A DNA stretch of 64,000 nucleotides, taken from Cyclaneusma minus. Its lineage: Eukaryota > Ascomycota > Leotiomycetes > Marthamycetales > Marthamycetaceae. The notes beneath the pieces are model-generated. The model saw only the letters and a program-made list of their open reading frames with translations, was not told where the DNA came from and searched no databases. The stretch is from assembly GCA_037179335.1 (NCBI GenBank), contig JAKZHN010000011.1, positions 83,498-147,497 of the forward strand, read 5' to 3'. A program made the translations under genes and the position numbers. Positions 21,639-31,775 of the stretch are shown here, piece after piece (the first letter of the stretch is position 1; the number at the start of each line of letters is the position of its first letter).

Positions 21639-22701
21639 CTCGATGGTTTCGAGGTGACGAAGGTAGGACAGGCAGGAGCTGTTCGCAGGATAGAGTTTGA
21701 AGTTGGAGAGCTCTCGAAGTCAATAGACTGGAGTGAGAGTGGAAGTGCGCGAGAGAGTGGCGCGTCGAGTGCACAATTGATGGAAGGTGGGGTGGGAGAA
21801 AAGTGCGATGCTGGTGGAAGATAGAGCTTGACGCGAAGTTGTGATGTCTTTGCGCTCGGGAAGCCTTCAACTAAAATCGTAGCGTGCAATTGGCTGAGTC
21901 ACGTGTGCGCGGACCCACTCTGCCTCTTCGGTCCTCGAACGCCACGCACTCGTCTGTGGATGGCTACGCCTGTGAGCTGGGAACAGTCAGCGCCTATCAC
22001 TTTGGCAGAGATCGCAATCACTGGCCTGAACGCGGCTTGGAGCTGGAAAGCTCAAGCTGGCTCTGCGGAGATCGGGAAGCTGATAGAGTTGAGGGCAAAT
22101 TTCGTGCTGCTAAGCCTCATCGAGCGAGCTTTGCAACACGAGCGAACCAACACGTCGCCACCCAGCGCGCAACGATGGAAATGGTACTCACAAGTAATCT
22201 GCTGTCGTGTGCTGGTGCAGGTGGAGCTGCGTTGGGGCGATGCAGTTTGATTCTGGTCGTGTAGATGAAAGTGGATGGAGCTTGTTGGGGGAGAAAGGAA
22301 CGCGGTCAAGAATTTGTAGGAAGCAGAACCTCGTCCCCAACTCTTTTCAGCCTTGCGTAACCGAGGGGTCTGTCCGGATGCCTGATGCCAATGAATGAAG
22401 ATGCAAAAGAAACGCTCACCAACCTTCAATTCGAAGCCCACCTTGCGCCATGATCGCGAGGGGCCCATTCACAGTTGCCTCCTTCCAGCCATTCACTTTC
22501 AATCACTTCCAGCATCAAGACCAACAGAGTGCCGCCAACCAGCCACTCCAGACCAACACGACGGTGCCTCTCTCTCAGAATTCAGGTAGTTTGATGGTGA
22601 TTGCTTTTGCCTTGATAACCCACCCGTCGCTGATTTCCTCCTCCCGCGCCAGATCACTAATATACAACATTGGTATCGAGCAGACGAGGTTGCCGTCCCA
22701 C
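21639..22701. other. Spacer upstream of PWWP gene and downstream of BRR2
   Basis: It contains the PWWP promoter and the BRR2 3' end. Overlapping short frames on both strands show no domain. A CACGTG-type site (gtcacgtgtg) sits near 21898, about 260 bp before the PWWP ATG. Confidence 0.4.
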
Positions 22702-25700
22702 CTATTCATCTGCCTCGTCCTCGTCCTCGTCTTCATCCATGCCTTCTGCCGCATTGACCGTAAAGCTGGGATCCTGGTCGACGCCCACGTAGCTGTCACT
22801 CATCAAGAAGAGCTTCAGTTGGTGCTCTCCCGGCGTCGGCACCGTGTATTCCAGTCGCACAGGCAACTGCCGGCCTATGGTAACGCGCTTGATGGAGAGC
22901 AAGCTCTTCGTGCTCTCCTCGCCCACAACCAGCCACCAATTTTCCAACTTCTTCACCGGATAGAATGGAGCGTGTACCGTGGTATCGATCTCCGCGCTTT
23001 CGTCCTCCTCGTCCACTTCCCGCTCGATCTTCACCTTGATGTATGCCGGCTCCCCCGCTGTAATGCTCTCGGGATCCTCGAGCTCGAATTCGAGGTCAAT
23101 ATTAGGGTATTTCGAGTTCGTGAAGTTCGCGGCCTGAGCCAGCTGGTTCTGTGTAAGGCCCAAACTTTGGACAAACTCCTTGTAATTCGGATTCTCCGAT
23201 GGAATCATAGCATCCATGAACTCAAATATGTCCTTGACACTGCAGATAATAGGATTAGCATACAGCAATTCTTGAAAGGAGGAAGACACATACCCGAATT
23301 TGTTAGCAGCCTTGATGACCTCCGGTGTAAAGTGAGGAATCTGCTTCAAGGGGCTGTCACGATCCCACATTGCCTGCACACACATCTGTGACATCTCCAT
23401 GGCATTCATCGCATTGAGATGACCATTAGACGCGAGAACGTCCACAGTTGCGCTGAGCAGACCAAGAACCTTGGACAGGATGATCTCCTGATCCTTGGCT
23501 AGATCAATTGGCAATTGCATACGGGAGAAATGAGCTTGGAGCAGCACAAAGGCCTTGAAGTGAGGTGAGTCGTAGCTTGGATCAGCCATTTTCACCGGGC
23601 ACCTGTCGTAAATCCTACGGAGTAGGCTGTCCTCATGCCTCCTGATCTGAATGGATTCAAACTCGGTGGCAGATGTCACGATTTCCAGGATTCCCTTGAG
23701 CTTTGTCTTTCCTGTCAACGACAGCAAGAAGGTCTGCATAGTGATGTACGAAATATTGTAGTATGCCGCAATCATTGCGGCGTTCAATGGGGTGACACTA
23801 TCATCTTCCTCGTCGAGATCAATGATCTTGTATTCGGCCAGATCTTTGAGAGTAGTTTCCACCAGTTCGGACAGATGAGCACTCAGACCTTCGTGAGAAG
23901 TATCCGTCAAGCTGTAGTAGCTTGGATTGGCCAGCAGCCTACGGTAGAAATAGGTAAATGTCGTCCAGTTGATTGCGTCGTCGGCCGACTCGATCATCTT
24001 GGTGCTAATTTCCGACACAAAGGCATCGTGTAAGTAGACTTGGAGATGACTTTCGATTGGTAGAGCTTCGTTCAAGAATTTCTTGTAGTATTCCCGCTTG
24101 ACGGCTGGCACCATCAACACACCTTTGCTCATCTTGTCCACCATTGGACGCGAGGCTTTGCCAAACATCTGAAGGACTTCACTCAAAGGGTAGTCGATGT
24201 AACGATGCTCTCTGCCTTCGAAGAACTGAGTGCCCATGACGATGACTAAATGCGCTGTGCAATCAAGTTCCCAGCATACATCTCGAGAAGCTACAAGGAC
24301 TTGGATGGCTCCATTGTCGTAAAGATGCTTAACAATACGCTTATCGCTCGTGCTCAGCGCTTCGTGGTAGTATCCAATACCATGGGATAACGCTTCGGCC
24401 AAGGCTTCTTCATGGATGCGCTCCAGGAGAGGACGCATTTGCTCCACCTCCGCATGTAGAAACCGGTCCTCGTCGTCATTAGCGGCACAGGCAGTAAGTA
24501 GATCCCGAGTTGTAGCTCGGGCCTGCTTCCTACTAGAAACAAATACGATTGCAGGCTTGTCAGGAGACATCTGCAGTATCGAAAGGTATGTAGGCTTTGC
24601 CATTGCAAGCATGAGCGACGGGTAATGCGGAATGGTGAAAGATTGGATATGGAGCTCCAGAGGAACAGGGCGAACATGGGGGCTGAAGTTGTAGATGGTA
24701 TGTTTTTTCGCATCGATCCATTCTCCAATATCCCGAGCATTGGCGAGCGAGACACTGAGTCCAACGATACGAAGAGGCAGCTGGGTCTGGGAGCGGATGT
24801 AGTGCATTCGAGATACGATTATCTCGTACACGAATCCCAGCTGCCCCCCAAGCATGTGCAACTCGTCCGCGATGAACAACTGAACCGATTGAACGTTCTT
24901 ACGGCGCTGCCATTGTCTCGACAAAGAGTCCCACTGAGCAGGAGTGCTGAGTACGAGATCACCCCTTTCAAGAAGCTTGAGATCTGCCGTGAGCTCGCCG
25001 GTCAACTTGACAATCTCCTTGCCACCGCGTAGCTTGCTAAACCTTTCTTGCCAGTCACGCAAACGAAGGTCAACCAACTCCTGAAATGGAGCAACGTAAA
25101 CAGCTCTTCCGTGTTCGGCCTTTGACCAGTGTCTCAGTAACGCGAACTCGGCGCATACCGTCTTTCCGCTACCAGTAGGCGCTCCAACGAAGACGTTCTC
25201 ATCTGTGGTGTAGAGAGAATTGAAAGTCTGAGTTTGTATCTTGTTAAAACGCTCCCATTTCGGATAGAGACCAACGTAATCAGTGGTCTTCAACGCAGCA
25301 ACTGGGAGAGGTTGCAGGTCAAGGACAGGGGTGTGAGGAGGGAACTTCTCGGGGAGGATGAGCTTCTGGAAAGAGACTGCAAGCTTGGTCTCGGAGTGCA
25401 TCCATCGATCAGATATCAGCGTAATGAAATAGTTTGGCGGCATTGGGTCGGTGATGGGAACCGTAAATTCCACCAAATGCTCGTTCATTTCAGATTGAGC
25501 ATAGTCTTTCCTCAGGATGAATTGGTCATGGAACAATATCTCCTCGCCGTCGCAGTCTTCGGCAAGAATCCAGAAGCTTTCTGAGAGGCCATGTACCTCG
25601 TCGTCCCATTCGAACTTCGGGGTGATCGTCAATTCAACACGCAGCATTGACCTTGTCATTGGTTGAACCTGGGCCTGTACTTCCACCCTGGGAAATTTGG

Positions 25701-28700
25701 AGATTAGGTTGCATACGGTTTTCCCAGCTCTAGGCAAGCCCAGTAGCTCCCCCATCCGCGGAGGGTCAAGATCAAAATAATTGCTCCAAGGAACGTCGAT
25801 CCTCTCGGCCTTCTGAACGATATCCCTAGGGCACGAAGGGAACTGTCTCAGCGGTGTCATTGTCGGCCACATTCGCTTCTCCGCCATCTTGCAAAGTTCC
25901 AGGGCGGTTTTGGCAACCATTGACCATCCCTTCTTCAACGTAATTTCAAAGATGGCACGCAAGATTCTGCCAGCGGACTGAGTCACATAGACCAAGTCAG
26001 CCATGAGAGCCAGTCCGTCCAACCGAAGCCTGGAGATGTAAGCTTGAAGAAGAACGTTGATCTTTGCATGCGGCTCTTCGATGCTCTCCTTGACTGGAAT
26101 TGGAACACGGCCCAAGAGCTTGGCAAGTTCAAGCTTCTCGTCCTGACGTACGGGGATGTACTTGAACTCGTCGCTGAGTGCAAAGACCCTGAACAATTCA
26201 ATGGTGGTGATGTTGGGCTGGAGGTGGTGGTTATAGGTCAGCATCGAGCTGTGAGTAATGTAGTAATGGGAGGCAATCCGTCCCAATTCGGTCGCTTGCA
26301 GCTTTCCGGTTCGTTTGTCATATTTGACGAGACTGGACTTCTCAAGTACAGTTGCAGCAGAGTGGATCAGGTCTACCCGCTTCTGTTCCAGAGCAGCATC
26401 TTCCTCGTAATCAGCCCCGACGCTGTAAAGACCCGGTGAGCGCAGCATCCGGACGAACAAATAAGTGTAACCAAGCCACTCCACACCCTCATCGCGATTG
26501 CGGACATTACCAAGAACAATCTCAGCGTTGAGATTGTCTACAAGCCTGCTGACAAATTGACTCTCAATTGGCAGTTGCTGATTAAGGAGAGACAGGTAGT
26601 ATTGCATCTCATTCTGCGTCGTCAGGATGATGCCTTCTCCATAAGTATCGTACTGAGGTCGACCTGCCCTGCCGAGCATTTGAAGAACATCTTGGGGGCT
26701 CAATTCAACCCAGCTACCCTTCTCGGGCGAGTAGACTTGAGTGCCTTTGATAATGACTGTATGCGCTGGCAGGTTGACACCCCAAGCTAAGGTGGCAGTA
26801 CAGACAAGGACTTGGATCAGGCCATCGTTGAAAAGCTCCTCAACAGACGTTCTGTCAGGCCGGCTCATTCCAGCATGATGGATGCCAAATCCGTAGGGAA
26901 GTAGATCTTTCAGGTCTCGGTCCGTAACAGCTTCGGCTTCGGTTGTAAGAGCCTCTCGACTAGCAGCATCACTTCGAAGGATCTGGCCGATGGTTTCCAT
27001 CTCCAAAGCTTTGTCTCTTACGTACTTCGCGGTTTTGGCAGTTTCTTTTCGAGAATGGACGAAGATGATCATTTGGTTTCGATGTTGACCGACGTGTTCC
27101 AAGACTTTCGTGTAAGTCACATCATTCATCATCTTCAATTGTTTGATGGCTTTCTTCTCGGTAACACCGATGAATTCCTGTCGAAGTGGGCAAGGCCTGT
27201 AAGAACCGTCGAAATGGAACATACCCTTCATGGGGTCTACTCGAAGGAAACTTGCAACATCTCTGTAATTAGGAAGCGTTGCAGAAAGACCGACCAGACG
27301 CACGGGATCTCCAGTCTGCTCCATCTTTCTGATTGTCCGACTAACAATGCTTTCCAGGACTGGACCACGATCATCGTGCAGAAGATGGATTTCGTCAATG
27401 ATGATTAGTCTGACCAGATTGGTGTAGCTAATATCAGTTGCTTTGCGAGTTATGACGTCCCATTTTTCGGGCGTGGTAACAATTATCTGGGTGTCTGCAA
27501 TTTGCTGCTTGGTGAGTTGTCGATCTCCAGTAAGCTCAGACACCTGGATGCCGTAGGGCTTGAGACGGGCACCAAAGTTGCCAACTTGCTCCTGAACCAA
27601 GGCTTTCAGGGGCGCGATGTAGACGATTTTGAAAGCATCAAGATCAATTTCGCCTGTCTCAGGATTTCGATTCTTGCCAATCTCTCTCATAATGGTGAGC
27701 ATACCAACATTGGTCTTACCACTGCCAGTAGGAGCACAGATGAGCATGTTTCCATCGTCTTCGAAAGCCTGAGGAAAACATTTGGACTGGATCTTGTTGA
27801 GCTTTCCGGACGAGCTGAAAGGTGCCCTCGCCCATTCGGGCATTTCCGACACCGGAATGTCCCTTTCGCTTGGATCGTTTCGTCGCTTCGGAGCTGGGAC
27901 GTGGATTTCCTCGTAGCCCTTGAAGGTGCGTTTCGTCGAGCCCTCTGGAAGCTTAACTTTCGGGTTGGTCATTAAATGATTTCCTTGGTCGAACACCAGG
28001 TTCTCCAGGTTAATGAGTTTCCGCGGTTGGAGGCCACCTTTCAGTCCACCCTCTTCCTCTTCCTTCTTAACGGCGTAGGTCGAAGGATCGCTGATATCCA
28101 TCTTGATCTCCAGCTTTCCTTTCTTCGACTCTCCGCCACCTCGAAGTTCGTCGAGAATCCATCTTAAGCCTTCAGCGGCAATCTCTCGTTCGACCACTCC
28201 TCGAGCCTCTGCATCCTCTGCTCTGGCGAGACGGGTCAACCATACTACTTTGTCACGATTAGAGATGAGCTTCTTAACAAGTTCATGATGCTCGTAATCG
28301 AAAAGCTCCATCAACTCATTCTCAATCTCTCGCAGCGGCTTCTCCTCTTCATCCGACCCCTCCTCAGGAGATCCGGCAAGAATGTGTAGCGCTTCTTGTG
28401 TTTTGACTTGTTGAATATGAGCATCAGTGTACAACGAGCCTATTTGCCGTTGCAACCAATAAGCATCAATATCGCGTGCTGGTATGAAGTCTTCTCCCTT
28501 ATCTTTGGAGCGCGATGATCCGTCCGCAGGCGCAGAGTCGATGATCATAGCTTCGCCGTCTGCCAGACCTGGTTCTTCTCCGTCGCGATCCTCACCTGCA
28601 CCACCGGCTGTTGCAACGTGCTCTACGTCGGGCATATCTTCCTGGTCGCCGTCCTCGTCTTCGGATGATTCGTCCCTGATTTCATCAACCATGGCGCCCT

Positions 28701-29415
28701 CCTCGTCCTCGGAACCCTCGTCAAACACGACAGCAACTCCCTGGCGATCGTCGATTTCTGCGCCATCTTCGGCTGGACCATCTCCGTCGCCCATGACTTC
28801 ATCATCATCCTGAGCATCGTAGTCGGTGATCTTCTTCCCCAGGTTGAAGAGTTCGTTGAACTGCTTCGGTGTCATCGTTGTTCCCAATAAATCATCCACC
28901 TCCTTCTTCTTATCGAAGTCTTTCATGTCGTCATCCTTGAGATATTCCAGCACAGCATCCGCTGCACTTCGTACCACTTCGTGAGAGACATCCCCAAGAT
29001 TGTTCGCGACAGTTGTGATGATCAAATCGTATGTCGCTCGTGTCGCAGGAGTCCTTGGTCGGTACCTCAACCCTTCTACCAACGCGTCTGCAGCAGAAAG
29101 GATACCAGTACCCCGTAATTGGGCTGGCTCTCCCCTCTTTCGTTTCCTCTGCTCGCGTTCCAAGACATCCTCGCCTTCTCTCAATCCACCCCTCTCGACA
29201 TCCGGTAGGCCGGTAGCCTTCTTCTTTTGTTTTGGAGCATCGTCGCGTGTAATTCGAGAGCCCATGTCGCGGATGCTCAGACGGCCTGCGAGAGATTCGG
29301 GATCTCCTGTAACCTCATCATTCCGGCGAGTGACAAATCGACGGTCCGCCTGGAGAACCAGGTTGGACATCGCCGAGTACTTGTACTGCGACACATCGCG
29401 CTGCTGGTCCGTCAT
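22702..29415 (-). CDS. BRR2: Brr2, U5 snRNP Ski2-like RNA helicase
   Basis: Exons 29415-23294 and 23239-22702 (6660 nt, 2219 aa, the normal size). The N-terminus (MTDQQRDVSQYKYSAMSNLV) and the acidic linker are typical. It has two tandem helicase cassettes, each with a Sec63-like module. Cassette 1: Walker A APTGSGKT near residue 560, DEIH near 674, GRAGRPQYDTYGEG. Cassette 2: Walker A GAPTGSGKT near 1410, DELH near 1512, KASRPM in place of the active motif VI, as expected of the inactive second cassette. Brr2 unwinds U4/U6 to activate the spliceosome. The single 54-nt intron (GTATGT...TGCTAATCC...CTGCAG) is 3n and stopless; without its removal the protein would gain 18 residues next to a conserved NKFG|VKDIFEFM junction. 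It is divergent from the coiled-coil gene across 414 bp. Confidence 0.97.
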   Translation of the reverse strand: MTDQQRDVSQYKYSAMSNLVLQADRRFVTRRNDEVTGDPESLAGRLSIRDMGSRITRDDAPKQKKKATGLPDVERGGLREGEDVLEREQRKRKRGEPAQLRGTGILSAADALVEGLRYRPRTPATRATYDLIITTVANNLGDVSHEVVRSAADAVLEYLKDDDMKDFDKKKEVDDLLGTTMTPKQFNELFNLGKKITDYDAQDDDEVMGDGDGPAEDGAEIDDRQGVAVVFDEGSEDEEGAMVDEIRDESSEDEDGDQEDMPDVEHVATAGGAGEDRDGEEPGLADGEAMIIDSAPADGSSRSKDKGEDFIPARDIDAYWLQRQIGSLYTDAHIQQVKTQEALHILAGSPEEGSDEEEKPLREIENELMELFDYEHHELVKKLISNRDKVVWLTRLARAEDAEARGVVEREIAAEGLRWILDELRGGGESKKGKLEIKMDISDPSTYAVKKEEEEGGLKGGLQPRKLINLENLVFDQGNHLMTNPKVKLPEGSTKRTFKGYEEIHVPAPKRRNDPSERDIPVSEMPEWARAPFSSSGKLNKIQSKCFPQAFEDDGNMLICAPTGSGKTNVGMLTIMREIGKNRNPETGEIDLDAFKIVYIAPLKALVQEQVGNFGARLKPYGIQVSELTGDRQLTKQQIADTQIIVTTPEKWDVITRKATDISYTNLVRLIIIDEIHLLHDDRGPVLESIVSRTIRKMEQTGDPVRLVGLSATLPNYRDVASFLRVDPMKGMFHFDGSYRPCPLRQEFIGVTEKKAIKQLKMMNDVTYTKVLEHVGQHRNQMIIFVHSRKETAKTAKYVRDKALEMETIGQILRSDAASREALTTEAEAVTDRDLKDLLPYGFGIHHAGMSRPDRTSVEELFNDGLIQVLVCTATLAWGVNLPAHTVIIKGTQVYSPEKGSWVELSPQDVLQMLGRAGRPQYDTYGEGIILTTQNEMQYYLSLLNQQLPIESQFVSRLVDNLNAEIVLGNVRNRDEGVEWLGYTYLFVRMLRSPGLYSVGADYEEDAALEQKRVDLIHSAATVLEKSSLVKYDKRTGKLQATELGRIASHYYITHSSMLTYNHHLQPNITTIELFRVFALSDEFKYIPVRQDEKLELAKLLGRVPIPVKESIEEPHAKINVLLQAYISRLRLDGLALMADLVYVTQSAGRILRAIFEITLKKGWSMVAKTALELCKMAEKRMWPTMTPLRQFPSCPRDIVQKAERIDVPWSNYFDLDPPRMGELLGLPRAGKTVCNLISKFPRVEVQAQVQPMTRSMLRVELTITPKFEWDDEVHGLSESFWILAEDCDGEEILFHDQFILRKDYAQSEMNEHLVEFTVPITDPMPPNYFITLISDRWMHSETKLAVSFQKLILPEKFPPHTPVLDLQPLPVAALKTTDYVGLYPKWERFNKIQTQTFNSLYTTDENVFVGAPTGSGKTVCAEFALLRHWSKAEHGRAVYVAPFQELVDLRLRDWQERFSKLRGGKEIVKLTGELTADLKLLERGDLVLSTPAQWDSLSRQWQRRKNVQSVQLFIADELHMLGGQLGFVYEIIVSRMHYIRSQTQLPLRIVGLSVSLANARDIGEWIDAKKHTIYNFSPHVRPVPLELHIQSFTIPHYPSLMLAMAKPTYLSILQMSPDKPAIVFVSSRKQARATTRDLLTACAANDDEDRFLHAEVEQMRPLLERIHEEALAEALSHGIGYYHEALSTSDKRIVKHLYDNGAIQVLVASRDVCWELDCTAHLVIVMGTQFFEGREHRYIDYPLSEVLQMFGKASRPMVDKMSKGVLMVPAVKREYYKKFLNEALPIESHLQVYLHDAFVSEISTKMIESADDAINWTTFTYFYRRLLANPSYYSLTDTSHEGLSAHLSELVETTLKDLAEYKIIDLDEEDDSVTPLNAAMIAAYYNISYITMQTFLLSLTGKTKLKGILEIVTSATEFESIQIRRHEDSLLRRIYDRCPVKMADPSYDSPHFKAFVLLQAHFSRMQLPIDLAKDQEIILSKVLGLLSATVDVLASNGHLNAMNAMEMSQMCVQAMWDRDSPLKQIPHFTPEVIKAANKFGYVSSSFQELLYANPIICSVKDIFEFMDAMIPSENPNYKEFVQSLGLTQNQLAQAANFTNSKYPNIDLEFELEDPESITAGEPAYIKVKIEREVDEEDESAEIDTTVHAPFYPVKKLENWWLVVGEESTKSLLSIKRVTIGRQLPVRLEYTVPTPGEHQLKLFLMSDSYVGVDQDPSFTVNAAEGMDEDEDEDEADE

Positions 29416-29829
29416 ACTGGCGGCTTGGGTTCTGCTGTATTGTAAAGAGTGAAGTCCAGGTAGCTAGCAATGCGCCAAGCGGCAATAGTCGCGGAAGGAA
29501 TTTCAGGCGCGCATTTGGGAAGTTGAACAGAGCGCGACGAAGGTATAGCTCGTCTGACCAGAGTCTAGTGCGAAACTCGGCGGTGACTTGAGTGGCAATG
29601 ACTTGCTCAAAAGGCTGAAGCTCTAAAAAATCGCGGATACTGGGGCGATGAGGTGCAACACTGGAGGCAGCAGCGGAAAAACTCGGCCCGAACCGCGATA
29701 AACCATAACAAGCTCCAGGTCCAAACTTAATGTCAAGCTCAATTTTCTCCCAGAACACGGAACCAGATATTTTCGACTGGGTGACCCACGGCTCCTTTTG
29801 GGTCTCCAGCTAGTCACAAAACCGACAAA
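29416..29829. promoter_or_regulatory. Divergent promoter, BRR2 and coiled-coil gene
   Basis: Compact 414-bp start-to-start spacer that must hold both promoters. No named site was recognised. Confidence 0.45.
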
Positions 29830-31461
29830 ATGGGCGACCGTCAGCCTTTACCAGAACCCATACGACGAATACAAGAACAACTGGCCCCGTATATCAGGAC
29901 ACGGCAGGAAACCTCCCAGATCAGGCGTGTTCTCGCTCTCCAGCTCGATTCTCATCTGGAAGATCTCAGTAACTCGGCCCCAACGGCCAGGCTATTGTCT
30001 CTACCAAGCAGCTCGCTGGATGTGAAACCACCCCAGAATGGCATCCGAGGACTGAGACGGGAATACCTCAAATGTCTCCGAGCCAACATCAGAGCACGCC
30101 ACGAGTATCTGCATTACAGCCATGAGCTTGTGAGCGACGCTCCTCCGGATCCTTCCGCCGATTCAAGCCAGCGGAACAAGGACAATTCGCTCGATCCAGC
30201 CTCTCAGTCATCGACTCCCTCGCTGGACACGTATATTACTCTAGTAAGGCAACGGCAGAAGCTAGAACGGCTACGCGTGCTTCAAAGCTATCTCGAGTCT
30301 TTGGCTCAAAAGCCAGCGTTATCTGCAGATTTCTCGGACCCTGGGCACGTGACCAGAAATATACCACCTTTGCCGCAGGTTCCTGTCGAGTTTCTGAACC
30401 AGCTTGAAGCTTCTGCTCACGACCAACCACCGATAAATATTGACGAAAGATTCGAAAGCCTGGAGAAGGCTGTCTTCCAAGCGAAACTCCGCCTCAAGCA
30501 TGAACAAAAAGTCCTAGCACGGATCAGAGCTGAAAAAGAGAAGGCACAAAACGGAACGACAGGTGGACCAAATGATCGGCTTGAAGCTCTTGGTCAAACT
30601 CGTGATGCCCTGATTGCCTGGATCGAAGAAGAGTTGAGCCGTGCCGGCGAAGACCCACCAGAGGACGAATTCAGGGGTAACGCAGTGGACTCTGACCCGG
30701 GGACGTCCATTTCGGAGCAGCTAGCCGTTTTACAGGACTATTACAAGGCTTACACCAAAACTCGAGAGTTCCTAGTGGCCATCGTAAATTCAGCAAAAGG
30801 AAAAGGACCGACTCTCCCTCTCGAGCATCTCGAGTCCGCTACAGAAGAAGAGACAGGGCCGTCACACGACATCTCTTCGGTCAGCATTATGTCTTCGTGT
30901 TTTAATAGCCTACTTTCAATATCCGACGAGCAAAAAGCGTTAATGCAGCAGCGATCTCATATTACGGCCGCCCTAGCCAAGCACCAAAAGCAGTCCGCAT
31001 CTGCCCTCGATCGACTTGCCGAAGAGAGCCATCTGCTCCCCTCTTACCCGATGCCAAACCGCTCTACTTCCAACAAGGACCACCAGTCGAAAGGGCTATT
31101 TGGCGCAGATGCTCTGTCTAAGGAGCCTGCCAGCAGCGTCAAGGACAAGGCAGAGGCATGGGTATTCGCAGCGGACTCTGCAAATATAGCAACGAAGGAA
31201 GCTGTTCTTGAGAGCGTAGAGACCGGCAATGTGGCCTTGGAAGAGGCGCGAAATGTGCTTTTGGAGCAGTGCAAATTATTGGGCATCGAGGCGAGGGTGG
31301 ATGAGTCGGGACTCGGGATTGAGTTGAAGAGTCCTGCAAAGGATCAGAACAGAGCTAGGAGAGGGTCTTCTGCCGTGTTGCTAGATGAGCAAGAGAGCGG
31401 TTCAAGAGCTGCTCGTACGGATGTCTGGGCTTCTTTGAACGGACAGATGGGAGTAATCTAG
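29830..31461 (+). CDS. Coiled-coil protein of unknown function
   Basis: Single-exon frame of 543 residues starting at a clear ATG (acaaaATGGGC). No catalytic motif is visible. Helical, charged stretches predominate: residues ~155-175 (LVRQRQKLERLRVLQSYLES), ~215-250 (ERFESLEKAVFQAKLRLKHE) and ~455-490 (KEAVLESVETGNVALEEARN), separated by Ser/Pro-rich linkers. Such a pattern occurs in kinetochore, spindle-pole and augmin-type subunits, but I recognise no family signature and do not assign one. The codon use and lack of stops over 1.6 kb support a real gene. It is followed within 315 bp by FRS2 on the same strand. Confidence 0.82.
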   Translation: MGDRQPLPEPIRRIQEQLAPYIRTRQETSQIRRVLALQLDSHLEDLSNSAPTARLLSLPSSSLDVKPPQNGIRGLRREYLKCLRANIRARHEYLHYSHELVSDAPPDPSADSSQRNKDNSLDPASQSSTPSLDTYITLVRQRQKLERLRVLQSYLESLAQKPALSADFSDPGHVTRNIPPLPQVPVEFLNQLEASAHDQPPINIDERFESLEKAVFQAKLRLKHEQKVLARIRAEKEKAQNGTTGGPNDRLEALGQTRDALIAWIEEELSRAGEDPPEDEFRGNAVDSDPGTSISEQLAVLQDYYKAYTKTREFLVAIVNSAKGKGPTLPLEHLESATEEETGPSHDISSVSIMSSCFNSLLSISDEQKALMQQRSHITAALAKHQKQSASALDRLAEESHLLPSYPMPNRSTSNKDHQSKGLFGADALSKEPASSVKDKAEAWVFAADSANIATKEAVLESVETGNVALEEARNVLLEQCKLLGIEARVDESGLGIELKSPAKDQNRARRGSSAVLLDEQESGSRAARTDVWASLNGQMGVI

Positions 31462-31775
31462 GTCAAGGACTTTAGTGGAATTTGAGATACCCCGAGATGA
31501 AGGATGTTTAGTTGTCGAAAGAAATGTACATTTTCAAACTAACTGCCCGTGCAATACCTCGTGCCAAATCTCTGGCCAATAATAATGGGCGTTGGAATAT
31601 CAGGCGCGGTTCACGTGATATCGGGGAGCTGAAACTCCGCTTGTGCAACTCGGCTCCGATTGAAGTGGGATGTAGCTCGAATATTTCCTGACTCACGAAC
31701 TTGCGCCAACCCACAACCCACCACAGTCATTCCCCACGACGCACCAGGCCTTGCGCAGCCTTCAATTGGGCCAAG
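31462..31775. promoter_or_regulatory. Spacer with FRS2 promoter
   Basis: 314 bp between two plus-strand genes. The FRS2 frame remains open upstream of its ATG but only from a TTG, so the ATG at 31776 is preferred. Confidence 0.4.

Noticed and set aside
22450..23391. 313-codon plus frame
   Set aside because: Antisense shadow of the BRR2 3' end, with codon bias imposed by BRR2.
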